Positions 1 to 6,125 of a stretch of 10,006 bases of DNA are shown piece after piece; within the stretch, counting starts at the first letter, position 1, and each line of letters starts with the position of its first letter. Origin of the DNA: Verrucomicrobiota bacterium (GTDB taxonomy: Bacteria > Verrucomicrobiota > Verrucomicrobiia > Limisphaerales > J093). The stretch covers positions 1 to 10,006 of the forward strand of contig RFJD01000353.1 in the NCBI GenBank assembly GCA_003695015.1, in the 5' to 3' direction. The translations under genes and the position numbers were made by a program. The notes beneath the pieces were generated by a model. That model was not told the DNA's origin and ran no database searches. It was given only the letters and a program-made list of their open reading frames with translations.

Positions 1-1003
<1,003 letters not shown>

Positions 1004-1084
1004 CTTTGTTCCCCGCCATCGGCGGGAGACGACGAAAGCCCGGCTGTGTGCAGTTTTCAGAGAGCACGGCTCTTTGGCAGATTT
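1004..1084 (+). other. 23S-5S internal transcribed spacer with two hairpins and a boxA-like element
   Basis: About 80 bases separate 23S and 5S and no tRNA fits in them. Two stems are visible. CCCGCC/GGCGGG (1012-1017 with 1021-1026, loop ATC) is a perfect 6 bp hairpin. CAGAGAGC/GCTCTTTG (1058-1065 with 1069-1076, loop ACG) is an 8 bp stem with one G-U pair. The 3' arm of the second overlaps GGCTCTTTGGCA at 1068-1079, which agrees with 9 of 12 bases of the boxA antitermination consensus TGCTCTTTAACA. The stems are probably rRNA-processing or antitermination elements; that function is inferred from known rRNA operons. Confidence 0.6.
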
Positions 1085-1199
1085 GATGGTGACCATAAAG
1101 CGGTGGTCCGACCCGATCCCATCCCGAACTCGGCCGTCAAACGCCGCATTGCCGATGGTAGTGCTTGTATAGCTTGCGCGAGAGTAGGTAGTCGCCATC
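1085..1199 (+). rRNA. rrf: 5S ribosomal RNA
   Basis: The sequence carries the standard 5S core: CGGTGGTCCGACC near the 5' side, CCCATCCCGAACTCGG in loop C, AAACGCCG, GCCGATGGTAGT in loop E, and GCGAGAGTAGGTAGTCGCC at the 3' side. The ends are defined by helix I, where GATGGTGAC at 1085-1093 pairs with GTCGCCATC at 1191-1199 over nine base pairs including one G-U. That gives about 115 nt; the mature ends may extend one or two bases each side (family usually about 120 nt). It lies 80 bases downstream of 23S and is followed seven bases later by a strong terminator, so it is the last gene of the rRNA operon. Confidence 0.95.
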
Positions 1200-1206
1200 G
1201 CCCCTA

Positions 1207-1252
1207 CCCCGTCTTGCCGACTTGTTCGGCCAGGCGGGGTTGTTCTTTTTTC
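1207..1252 (+). terminator. Intrinsic terminator of the rRNA operon
   Basis: CCCCGTCTTGCCGA at 1207-1220 pairs with TCGGCCAGGCGGGG at 1226-1239 across a five-base loop (CTTGT). The 14-position stem has one mismatch and one G-U pair. It is followed by TTGTTCTTTTTT at 1240-1251. The long GC-rich stem with a T-rich tail, directly behind 5S, is a textbook Rho-independent terminator. Confidence 0.93.
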
Positions 1253-1296
1253 CGAAGGGCCGAAGGATCCCCGGGGGGCGTGGCGGACGATGGCAG

Positions 1297-1326
1297 TTGG
1301 CGTTGGTGCGGAGGGAGGCGTATGCT
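1297..1326 (+). promoter_or_regulatory. Candidate sigma-70-type promoter for the DUF4149 gene
   Basis: TTGGCG at 1297-1302 (4 of 6 with TTGACA) and TATGCT at 1321-1326 (4 of 6 with TATAAT) are separated by 18 bases. Normal geometry puts the transcription start at about 1333, which is the first base of the proposed GTG start codon, so the mRNA could be leaderless. Read by eye in a GC-rich region; moderate to low certainty. Confidence 0.4.
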
Positions 1327-1332
1327 GGGGGC

Positions 1333-1857
1333 GTGCAGGCGTTGATTCGATTCGCGGGCATCTTGGTGGTCGTCGTCTGGCTGGGGGGCATGGTCTGCTT
1401 CACGCTGGTGGTGGGGCCGGCGTTTTTCTCGGCGGAAATGGGGGAGGTTCTTCCCCGACCGCACGCGGCCCGGGCGATCGAGGTGCTTTTCGAGCGCTAT
1501 TACGTGGTGCAAATCGGGTGTGGGGCATTGGCCTTGGCGCAGCTGTTGGTGGAACGCGTGGTGAGCCGGCGTCGGGTGGGCCGCTGGCGGGCGGCCGTGC
1601 TGGGATTGATGGTGGCGGGAGCGGCATGGGGCGCCTACTGGTTGCTTCCGAGCATGCACAACCTGCAGGCGGTTCGGTACGGGCCGGGGCGAAGCGCGGA
1701 GGAGAGGCGGGAGGCGGCGGGGGCCTTCGCGTTTTGGCATGGCGTCTCGCAGGGCATGAATCTGGCCGGCATGGGCGTCTTGGTGTGGCACCTGTGGTGG
1801 CTGACGCGGCCGGAGGATCTGCGGAAGCCGTTGAGGTTGGGGCGATTCGGAGGTTGA
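1333..1857 (+). CDS. DUF4149-family four-helix membrane protein
   Basis: Predicted inner-membrane protein of 174 residues, function unknown. Four hydrophobic segments are visible from the GTG start: about 4-32 (LIRFAGILVVVVWLGG, then VGPAFF), 59-76 (VVQIGCGALALAQLL), 88-108 (AAVLGLMVAGAAWGAYWLL) and 140-158 (VSQGMNLAGMGVLVWHLWWL). The first helix with WLGGMVCFTLVVGPAFF is the hallmark of DUF4149 (TMEM205-like) proteins, which are small four-helix membrane proteins without an assigned activity. I chose GTG 1333 because the open frame further upstream runs into the rRNA terminator. GGGAGG at 1313-1318 is too far upstream (14 bases) for a normal ribosome site, so either translation is leaderless or it starts at TTG 1342. 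Translation ends at TGA 1855-1857, which overlaps the -35 element of the next promoter. The family call rests on the first helix and the overall topology. Confidence 0.8.
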   Translation: MQALIRFAGILVVVVWLGGMVCFTLVVGPAFFSAEMGEVLPRPHAARAIEVLFERYYVVQIGCGALALAQLLVERVVSRRRVGRWRAAVLGLMVAGAAWGAYWLLPSMHNLQAVRYGPGRSAEERREAAGAFAFWHGVSQGMNLAGMGVLVWHLWWLTRPEDLRKPLRLGRFGG

Positions 1858-1883
1858 CAAGAGCCCCCTCTCGGGGGCATAAG
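1854..1883 (+). promoter_or_regulatory. Candidate promoter with inverted repeat in the spacer, upstream of the PUR-like gene
   Basis: A perfect -35 hexamer TTGACA lies at 1854-1859, overlapping the TGA stop of the preceding gene. CATAAG at 1878-1883 is a 4-of-6 -10 element after an 18-base spacer. Within the spacer and reaching the -10 is a perfect inverted repeat, GCCCCC at 1863-1868 and GGGGGC at 1873-1878 around TCTC. Predicted transcription start is near 1890, giving a leader of about 39 bases. The repeat could be an operator or a weak terminator stem for the upstream gene, but there is no T tract after it, which argues against termination. Confidence 0.5.
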
Positions 1884-1928
1884 GTGGGCGTAACCGACCG
1901 ATACCCCAAGCAACAGGACGCTTCAGCC

Positions 1929-2312
1929 ATGGCATCACACAACCAATCCGAAGACGGTCGCCCGTTCGGGGGCGGTGGAGGGCGCCGACCGCACGTGGAG
2001 GAAAACACGCTCCGGACGGCGGAGCTGAAGGTGGAGCGGAAGTTGTTCCTTTTCGCTCTGAAGGAGAACATCCGCGGCCGGTTTCTTCGGATCACGGAGG
2101 ACGTCGGGGGGCGTCGGGATCACATCATTGTGCCGGCGTCGGGGTTGAAGGAATTCGCCCAAGTCATTCAAGAGCTTGCCGAATGGGCGGAAGCGAATGC
2201 CGGGGAGGCGGTTTCGGGCGAGCCGAAGGATGAAGCCGGGGAGGAGGCTCAGGATTCGGGCCAGCCGGATTCGGCTGCCAGCGACGGCGGCGGGGAGACC
2301 GGGGCCGGGTGA
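1929..2312 (+). CDS. PUR-alpha-like (DUF3276-type) nucleic-acid-binding protein
   Basis: Small cytoplasmic protein of 127 residues with one PUR repeat, probably binding single-stranded DNA or RNA. Residues about 30-86 hold the domain: a strand with ELKVERKLFLFALKENIRG, a second strand RFLRITEDVGGRRDHIIVP, then a helix SGLKEFAQVIQELAEW. This beta-beta-alpha layout is that of the bacterial PUR-alpha family found in Bacteroidetes, Verrucomicrobia and spirochaetes; the Borrelia member BpuR binds DNA and RNA. Before the domain is a Gly-rich basic segment (GGGGGRR at 14-20). After it is an acidic Glu/Ser/Gly/Asp tail of about 40 residues that looks disordered. Start is ATG 1929 with a weak AGGA at 1915-1918. 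The in-frame open stretch upstream through the DUF4149 gene is a high-GC artefact. It has its own candidate promoter and is followed 12 bases later by the converging rsfS gene. Target nucleic acid unknown. Confidence 0.85.
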   Translation: MASHNQSEDGRPFGGGGGRRPHVEENTLRTAELKVERKLFLFALKENIRGRFLRITEDVGGRRDHIIVPASGLKEFAQVIQELAEWAEANAGEAVSGEPKDEAGEEAQDSGQPDSAASDGGGETGAG

Positions 2313-2327
2313 GCCGGCGCGGGCTCA
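2310..2327. terminator. Hairpin spanning both stop codons of converging genes
   Basis: TGAGCC at 2310-2315 and GGCTCA at 2322-2327 form a perfect 6 bp stem around GGCGCG. The left arm begins with the TGA of the PUR-like gene and the right arm is the TGA of rsfS on the other strand. It is the only stem-like element between the two converging genes. No T tract follows on either side, so a weak bidirectional terminator or an RNA 3'-end stabilising stem is only a possibility. Confidence 0.35.
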
Positions 2328-2705
2328 GCCACGGGTTGGGAGCTCGGCGGTGGAAGGTTGCAATCGGGGAGCATCCCCCCAGAGCTGCTCGAGCGCATAG
2401 CGTTTTCGGGTCTCGGGGTGCATCACGTGCACGATGACGTCCAAGTAGTCGAGGACGATCCAGCGGGCGTTCCAAGAGCCATCGGTGCCGGCCGGCTTGA
2501 GGCCGGCGGTTTCGCGCACTTTGTCCACCAGCTCTTCGACGATCGCTCGAAGGTGGGGTTCGGTGCCTCCGGAGGCGATGACGAAGTAGTCGGTGATGGT
2601 GGAGATGCCCCGCAGGTCGAGCACGAGGACGTCTTCGGCCTTCTTGTTTTCCGCCAGTTGGCGGCAGAGCTGGGCCAGTGTTCGAGCGTCCATTGGCTTG
2701 AGCAT
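2325..2705 (-). CDS. rsfS: Ribosomal silencing factor RsfS
   Basis: RsfS (YbeB/DUF143, homologous to mitochondrial MALSU1) binds ribosomal protein uL14 on the free 50S subunit and blocks joining to 30S, lowering translation during starvation. The product is 126 residues, a normal length. Family signatures are all present: the DVLVLDLRGISTITDYFVIASG stretch at about residues 25-46, with its DYFVIASG core; WIVLDYLDVIVHVMHPETR in the centre; and YALEQLWGDAP near the C-terminus. The usual E-G before the tryptophan strand reads DGSWNARW here, a mild variant. Start is ATG at 2705-2703; ATG at 2693-2691 (MDARTL) is a possible alternative and neither has a clear Shine-Dalgarno sequence. The start lies four bases after the nadD stop, so coupled translation is likely. 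Pairing with nadD is widespread in bacteria. It is the last gene of the minus-strand cluster. Confidence 0.95.
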   Translation of the reverse strand: MLKPMDARTLAQLCRQLAENKKAEDVLVLDLRGISTITDYFVIASGGTEPHLRAIVEELVDKVRETAGLKPAGTDGSWNARWIVLDYLDVIVHVMHPETRKRYALEQLWGDAPRLQPSTAELPTRG

Positions 2706-2709
2706 GGTT

Positions 2710-3300
2710 TCAGGTGGCGTCGAGATAAAGTCCGATTTCGCGAATGGCTTCGGCCACGGCCGGGGGGGTCAGGGTGTGGATGGGGAGGCCCCGGGCGCAG
2801 CGGGTCCGGATTTCCGAGGCGGAGAGGTCGATGGGGTGACCGCGCAGGCGGACCAAGCGGAATCCGGATGGAGCCTCCGCAGGTTCCGCCATCCCGGGGC
2901 GCGGCACGATGACGAAGGTGGCCAGGCGGGCCAAGACGTCGGCTTCGCGCCATTGGTTCAAGGTGGGCAGATGGTCGGCGCCGACAAGGTAGAACAGCGC
3001 GGCGTCCGGGTGTTCGGCGCGCAGTTCCCTGAGGGTGTCCACGGTGTAGGAGGTGCCGCCGCGGTGGAGTTCGCGGAGGTCGATTTCGCAGCGTTCCCAG
3101 CCGGCGAAGGCGAGTCGGAGCAATCGGGCTCGGACGGGCGCCGGTGCGAGGGGTGAGTCCGGTTTGAATGGCGATCGGGCGGCCGGGACGATCAGGAGGC
3201 GGTCGAGGCGGAGCTCTTCAAGGGCGGCGGCCGCCACCATGAGGTGGCCGTGGTGGACCGGGTTGAAGGAGCCGCCGTAGATGCCGATGCGGGTCAACAC
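2710..3300 (-). CDS. nadD: Nicotinate-nucleotide adenylyltransferase NadD
   Basis: NadD transfers AMP from ATP to nicotinic acid mononucleotide, giving deamido-NAD, an essential late step shared by the de novo and Preiss-Handler routes of NAD synthesis in the cytoplasm. The product has 196 residues, typical of the family. The nucleotidyltransferase signature GGSFNPVHHGH is at residues 9-19, with the HxGH catalytic motif at 16-19. The central GADHLPTLNQW and the C-terminal LSASEIRTR (the S-x-S/T-x-I-R ATP-binding motif) are intact. The start is GTG at 3300-3298, ten bases after the cstA stop; no strong ribosome site is seen. The stop is four bases before rsfS. Being downstream of cstA in the same direction suggests cotranscription, though an internal promoter cannot be ruled out. 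Confidence 0.96.
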   Translation of the reverse strand: MLTRIGIYGGSFNPVHHGHLMVAAAALEELRLDRLLIVPAARSPFKPDSPLAPAPVRARLLRLAFAGWERCEIDLRELHRGGTSYTVDTLRELRAEHPDAALFYLVGADHLPTLNQWREADVLARLATFVIVPRPGMAEPAEAPSGFRLVRLRGHPIDLSASEIRTRCARGLPIHTLTPPAVAEAIREIGLYLDAT

Positions 3301-3310
3301 GGGGCGAGGG

Positions 3311-5209
3311 TCAGCCGGTGGTGCGGGCGACGGCGGTGGGCGGGGGCTCGGGTCCGGTGCGCTCGGATCCGGCTTCGGCGGATTCGAGGACGCCGCGGGT
3401 GCGGGGGAAGAGCCGGACGGCCTCGATGATCATCCACACTTCCAAGGCGACGGTGGCCAGACTGATGCCGACCAAGAGCCATTTGCGCTGGCTAATCCAA
3501 CTGGGCATGTCGCCGCTGCCCAGGAAACATTGCGCCAGCATGGCCCAAAGCGGCATGAGCAGCATGAAGGCCATGGGCAGCAAAATGAACCAGACCGGCT
3601 TGCCGCGCCGCCAGAGGTAGAACACGACGACCAAGAACGCCAAACCGCCCAAGAGCTGATTGGTGGCGCCGAAGAGGGGCCAGAGGATGAGGCCTCCTTT
3701 GCCGGCGTTTTCCCATGCCCAAGCCTGTCCGCCCGGGGGCACGGCCGCCAGGAGCGCCGCGGTGACGACGGCCAGCAGCGTGGCACCGTGCCGGTTGCCC
3801 AACAACGCCCAAACCCCGGCCGGATGCCTCCGGTTGTCCCGCTCCGGCCGGCCCAGCGTGCGGGCCAGTTCCTGGATGACGTAGCGTTGGAGCCGGCATG
3901 CGGTGTCCATGGTGGTGCCGGCGAAGGAGGCCACCAACACGCCCATGATGGCGGTGGCGGCGTTGGCGGAGAACCCGAGGGCGCGAAGGAAGTTGGCGGC
4001 GCCGTCCACGAAGGCTCCGACCTTCCGGGCCAGTGCGCCGGCGGCGGCCCAATCGGTGTAGCGGCTGGCCCAAGCTTCATGGCCGGTGAGAATTGAACCG
4101 CCTTGGGTGATTCCCAAGCCCAAACCCGCGGCGCAGGCGAGGATGACGAGCACGGCGAGAAACCCTTCCAGCAACATGGCTCCGTAGCCGACCAGCCGGG
4201 CGTCCGGTTCCCGTCGAAGTTGTTTGCTGCTGGTGCCGCTGCTGACCAGGCAATGAAATCCGCTGATGGCGCCGCAGGCGACGGTGATGAACAGGAAGGG
4301 AATGATGGCGGGCGCTCCGCTGGGATGCCAGTTGACCGCCGGGGCCACGAGGGTCAACTCCGGCCGCGCGCCATCCGGCAGGGGCGGTCCGCCGGCGAGC
4401 GCCGCGACGGTCAAGCCGAGGATGATCAAGCCCAGCGCGGAGATCAACTGGAGCGAGTTGATGTAATCCCGCGGTTGGAGCAGGAGCCAGACCGGCAGAA
4501 CCGAGGCCACGTAGGAATAGGCCAGCAGCAGCAACACCCAAGTGAAAGAAGACCAGCCGGCCATCGCGCGGTTCCATTCGCCGAGGATCCCGGTGTTCCC
4601 GTAGATCACGGTCAGGTACATCGTCGCGAGTGCCAGGGCCGAGGGCATTAACAACCCTCCCTCGCGACGCCGGAACCAAAGGCCGATGGCGATCGCGATG
4701 GGGATCTGGATGAGGCAGGGGAAAATGGCGCTGGGGTACTGGCGGAAGACGGAGGCGATGACCAGGCCGAAAATGGCCAGGACGATGGTCAGGGCCAGGA
4801 ACAAGACCAGCATGAACAGGAGCCGGACTCGCCGGTTCAGCAACCGGCCGGCGATGTCGCCGACGGTCTGGCCCTGGTTGCGGAGGCTCACCACCAAGGA
4901 GCCGAGGTCGTGGACCGCCCCGATGAACACGGCTCCCAGCAGGACCCACACCAAGGCCGGAGCCCAACCCCACATGATGGCGATGGCGGGCCCGACGATG
5001 GGGCCGGTGCCGGCAATCGAGGTGAAATGGTGGCCGAAGACGACGGCCTTGGCGGTGGGCACGTAGTCCACGCCATCCTGCAGGGCTTGGGAGGGACAGA
5101 TCGCGTCGGCCGAGAGGTTGAAGATGCGGCGGGCCAGCCAGCGGCCGTAGGTGTGATAGGCGAGGAGGAAGCCGATTCCGGCCAGCAGAGCGATCAACAG
5201 CGGGGTCAT
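3311..5209 (-). CDS. cstA: CstA-family carbon starvation transporter
   Basis: Integral inner-membrane protein of 632 residues with well over a dozen hydrophobic helices. CstA proteins import peptides or pyruvate, mostly when preferred carbon runs out. Family blocks are clear: DGLDYVPT-like DGVDYVPTAKAVVFGHHFTS at residues 45-64, then IAGTGPIVGPAIA at 65-77; YSYVASVLPVWLLLQPRDY in the middle; and ACGAISGFHCLVSSGTSSKQL, all closely matching the E. coli CstA order. The C-terminal part with FAGTTMDTACRLQRY and LWPLFGATNQLLGGLAF is also the standard arrangement. It is shorter than E. coli CstA (about 700 residues), mainly at the N-terminus. The last 30 or so residues form a polar Pro/Thr/Glu tail, probably cytoplasmic. 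Start is ATG at 5209-5207, 36 bases after the DUF1080 stop. The substrate, peptide or pyruvate, cannot be told from sequence. Confidence 0.96.
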   Translation of the reverse strand: MTPLLIALLAGIGFLLAYHTYGRWLARRIFNLSADAICPSQALQDGVDYVPTAKAVVFGHHFTSIAGTGPIVGPAIAIMWGWAPALVWVLLGAVFIGAVHDLGSLVVSLRNQGQTVGDIAGRLLNRRVRLLFMLVLFLALTIVLAIFGLVIASVFRQYPSAIFPCLIQIPIAIAIGLWFRRREGGLLMPSALALATMYLTVIYGNTGILGEWNRAMAGWSSFTWVLLLLAYSYVASVLPVWLLLQPRDYINSLQLISALGLIILGLTVAALAGGPPLPDGARPELTLVAPAVNWHPSGAPAIIPFLFITVACGAISGFHCLVSSGTSSKQLRREPDARLVGYGAMLLEGFLAVLVILACAAGLGLGITQGGSILTGHEAWASRYTDWAAAGALARKVGAFVDGAANFLRALGFSANAATAIMGVLVASFAGTTMDTACRLQRYVIQELARTLGRPERDNRRHPAGVWALLGNRHGATLLAVVTAALLAAVPPGGQAWAWENAGKGGLILWPLFGATNQLLGGLAFLVVVFYLWRRGKPVWFILLPMAFMLLMPLWAMLAQCFLGSGDMPSWISQRKWLLVGISLATVALEVWMIIEAVRLFPRTRGVLESAEAGSERTGPEPPPTAVARTTG

Positions 5210-5245
5210 GGCTTGCGGGATCGGGCGGCCCGGTTGGGCGCCGGT

Positions 5246-5959
5246 TCAGGGCGTCCCGGGAACGCGAATCTTGATGTCCTTGAACCAGGCGGCGTCGCCG
5301 TGGTCGGTGAGCATGATGTGGCCCCGGACCTTGCAGCCGAATCGCGGCACGTTGCGGAACTTGCTGTGGGCGACGGCGTCCAGGACCTCGGGACTGCAGA
5401 GTTCGTACTCGAGGATCTTCTCGCCGTTGAGCCAGTGCTCGACGTGGTTGCCGTGGACCAGGATGCGGGAGTGGTTCCACCGGGTGCTGTCGAAGGGGGC
5501 GTGGTCGGGCTTGGGCGGCAGGACATCGTAGAAAGCGCCGGTGGCGTGTTTGCCGGTGGTGCCCTGTTGCTCGCCCAGGAGTTGATATTCGTGGCCGAGA
5601 ATGCCGCGCTTGGGATCGACGAAGTACTTCACGCCGTTGTTGCCGCGGTCGGGCAACCGCCAAGTGAAGGCCAGCTCGAAGTCTTCGAAGGTTTCGTCGG
5701 TCAGCAGGTTGCCGCCGCGGACGCGTTTGAGCTTCTTGAGGATGCCGTCCTCGATGACCCAGCCGGGGCCGGGTTTCGGGTTGGGGCCCGGGAGATGCCA
5801 GCCCTTGAAAGAGTGGCCGTCGAACAACAGCCGCCAGCCGGCCGCCTTTTCGGCGGGGGTGAGCTGGTTGGGTTGGGGCGAGTCGGCACAAGCCGGGAGC
5901 GCGTGACCCAGGCACAGCGCCCACGTCAGACCGAGGATCGTTGGCAGCGGCGATTTCAT
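5246..5959 (-). CDS. Secreted DUF1080 (3-keto-disaccharide hydrolase-like) protein
   Basis: Exported protein of 237 residues. Residues 1-25 form a Sec signal peptide: MK, a hydrophobic core ILGLTWALCLGHAL, and a likely signal peptidase I site ACA before DS. The C at 24 makes a lipoprotein conceivable but the lipobox is poor. The mature part is a DUF1080 concanavalin-like beta-sandwich: WRLLFDGHSFKGW at 42-54, GWVIEDGILKK, FEDFELAFTWRL, NNGVKYF in place of the usual NSGIYFR, GHEYQLLG, then HWLNGEKILEYEL and GHIMLTDHGDAAWFKDIKIRVP at the end. Members of this Pfam family include 3-keto-disaccharide hydrolases and the family is expanded in Verrucomicrobia and Planctomycetes; the activity here is inferred. 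Start is ATG at 5959-5957, with GAGG about nine bases upstream. It heads the minus-strand cluster, and a carbohydrate-linked role beside the CstA importer would fit a nutrient-scavenging unit. Confidence 0.9.
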   Translation of the reverse strand: MKSPLPTILGLTWALCLGHALPACADSPQPNQLTPAEKAAGWRLLFDGHSFKGWHLPGPNPKPGPGWVIEDGILKKLKRVRGGNLLTDETFEDFELAFTWRLPDRGNNGVKYFVDPKRGILGHEYQLLGEQQGTTGKHATGAFYDVLPPKPDHAPFDSTRWNHSRILVHGNHVEHWLNGEKILEYELCSPEVLDAVAHSKFRNVPRFGCKVRGHIMLTDHGDAAWFKDIKIRVPGTP

Positions 5960-6125
5960 TTGATTCGGCCTCGTTCTACTCCCCGCCGGCGCGGCGGGTC
6001 AAGCGGTTGTCGGCACACGCTTTGCGCTTGTTGGGCCGGGGCCGACGCGGCATCGTGGGCGGCACAACGCGGTTCCCCGGCCGGCGTCCCTGCGGGCGTG
6101 CCGGGCGCGGGCGCCGCCGCAAGGG
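5960..6125. other. Divergent intergenic region between DUF1080 and the polysaccharide operon
   Basis: This 166-base gap should hold promoters for both directions. On the minus side a candidate promoter is visible next to DUF1080. On the plus side I find no convincing -35/-10 pair. The right half (about 6060-6125) is extremely GC-rich, and CCGGC and GCCGG arms around 6080-6105 could fold, so a structured leader is possible. No small gene or RNA is recognised. Confidence 0.5.
5973..6002 (-). promoter_or_regulatory. Candidate promoter with inverted repeat in the spacer, for the DUF1080-cstA-nadD-rsfS cluster
   Basis: Read on the minus strand: TTGACC (6002-5997, 5 of 6), an 18-base spacer, then TAGAAC (5978-5973, 4 of 6). 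The end of the -35 element and the spacer contain a perfect 7-base inverted repeat, CCCGCCG and CGGCGGG separated by CGC. The predicted start of transcription, near 5966, leaves only about seven bases before the ATG, and the GAGG ribosome-site candidate (5972-5969) would then lie outside the mRNA. That conflict lowers confidence. Confidence 0.38.

Noticed and set aside
1004..1084. Possible tRNA in the 23S-5S spacer
   Set aside because: Only 80 bases, no acceptor-stem pairing, no T-loop GGTTCGAATCC-like sequence and no CCA end.
1863..1878. GCCCCC/GGGGGC hairpin as an intrinsic terminator of the DUF4149 gene
   Set aside because: No T tract follows (next bases are ATAAGGTGGG), and its position between good -35 and -10 elements fits a promoter better.
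1290..2312. 340-codon open frame including the PUR-like gene and running back through the DUF4149 gene
   Set aside because: The first 213 codons are Gly/Arg/Ala-rich, low-complexity shadow of the DUF4149 gene in another frame. Only the part from ATG 1929 looks like a real protein and it has its own promoter candidate.
3281..4096. 271-codon plus-strand frame opposite cstA
   Set aside because: Gly/Asp/Glu/His-rich shadow of the membrane helices of cstA on the other strand.
4077..5924. 615-codon open frame on the minus strand across DUF1080 and cstA
   Set aside because: Its translation is Arg/Pro/His-rich with no domain and is the shifted reading of two confidently identified genes; a high-GC artefact.
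6007..6056. Plus-strand promoter candidates such as TTGTCG or TTGTTG with CATCGT for the glycan operon
   Set aside because: At best 3 of 6 matches in the -10 position; not distinguishable from chance in this composition.
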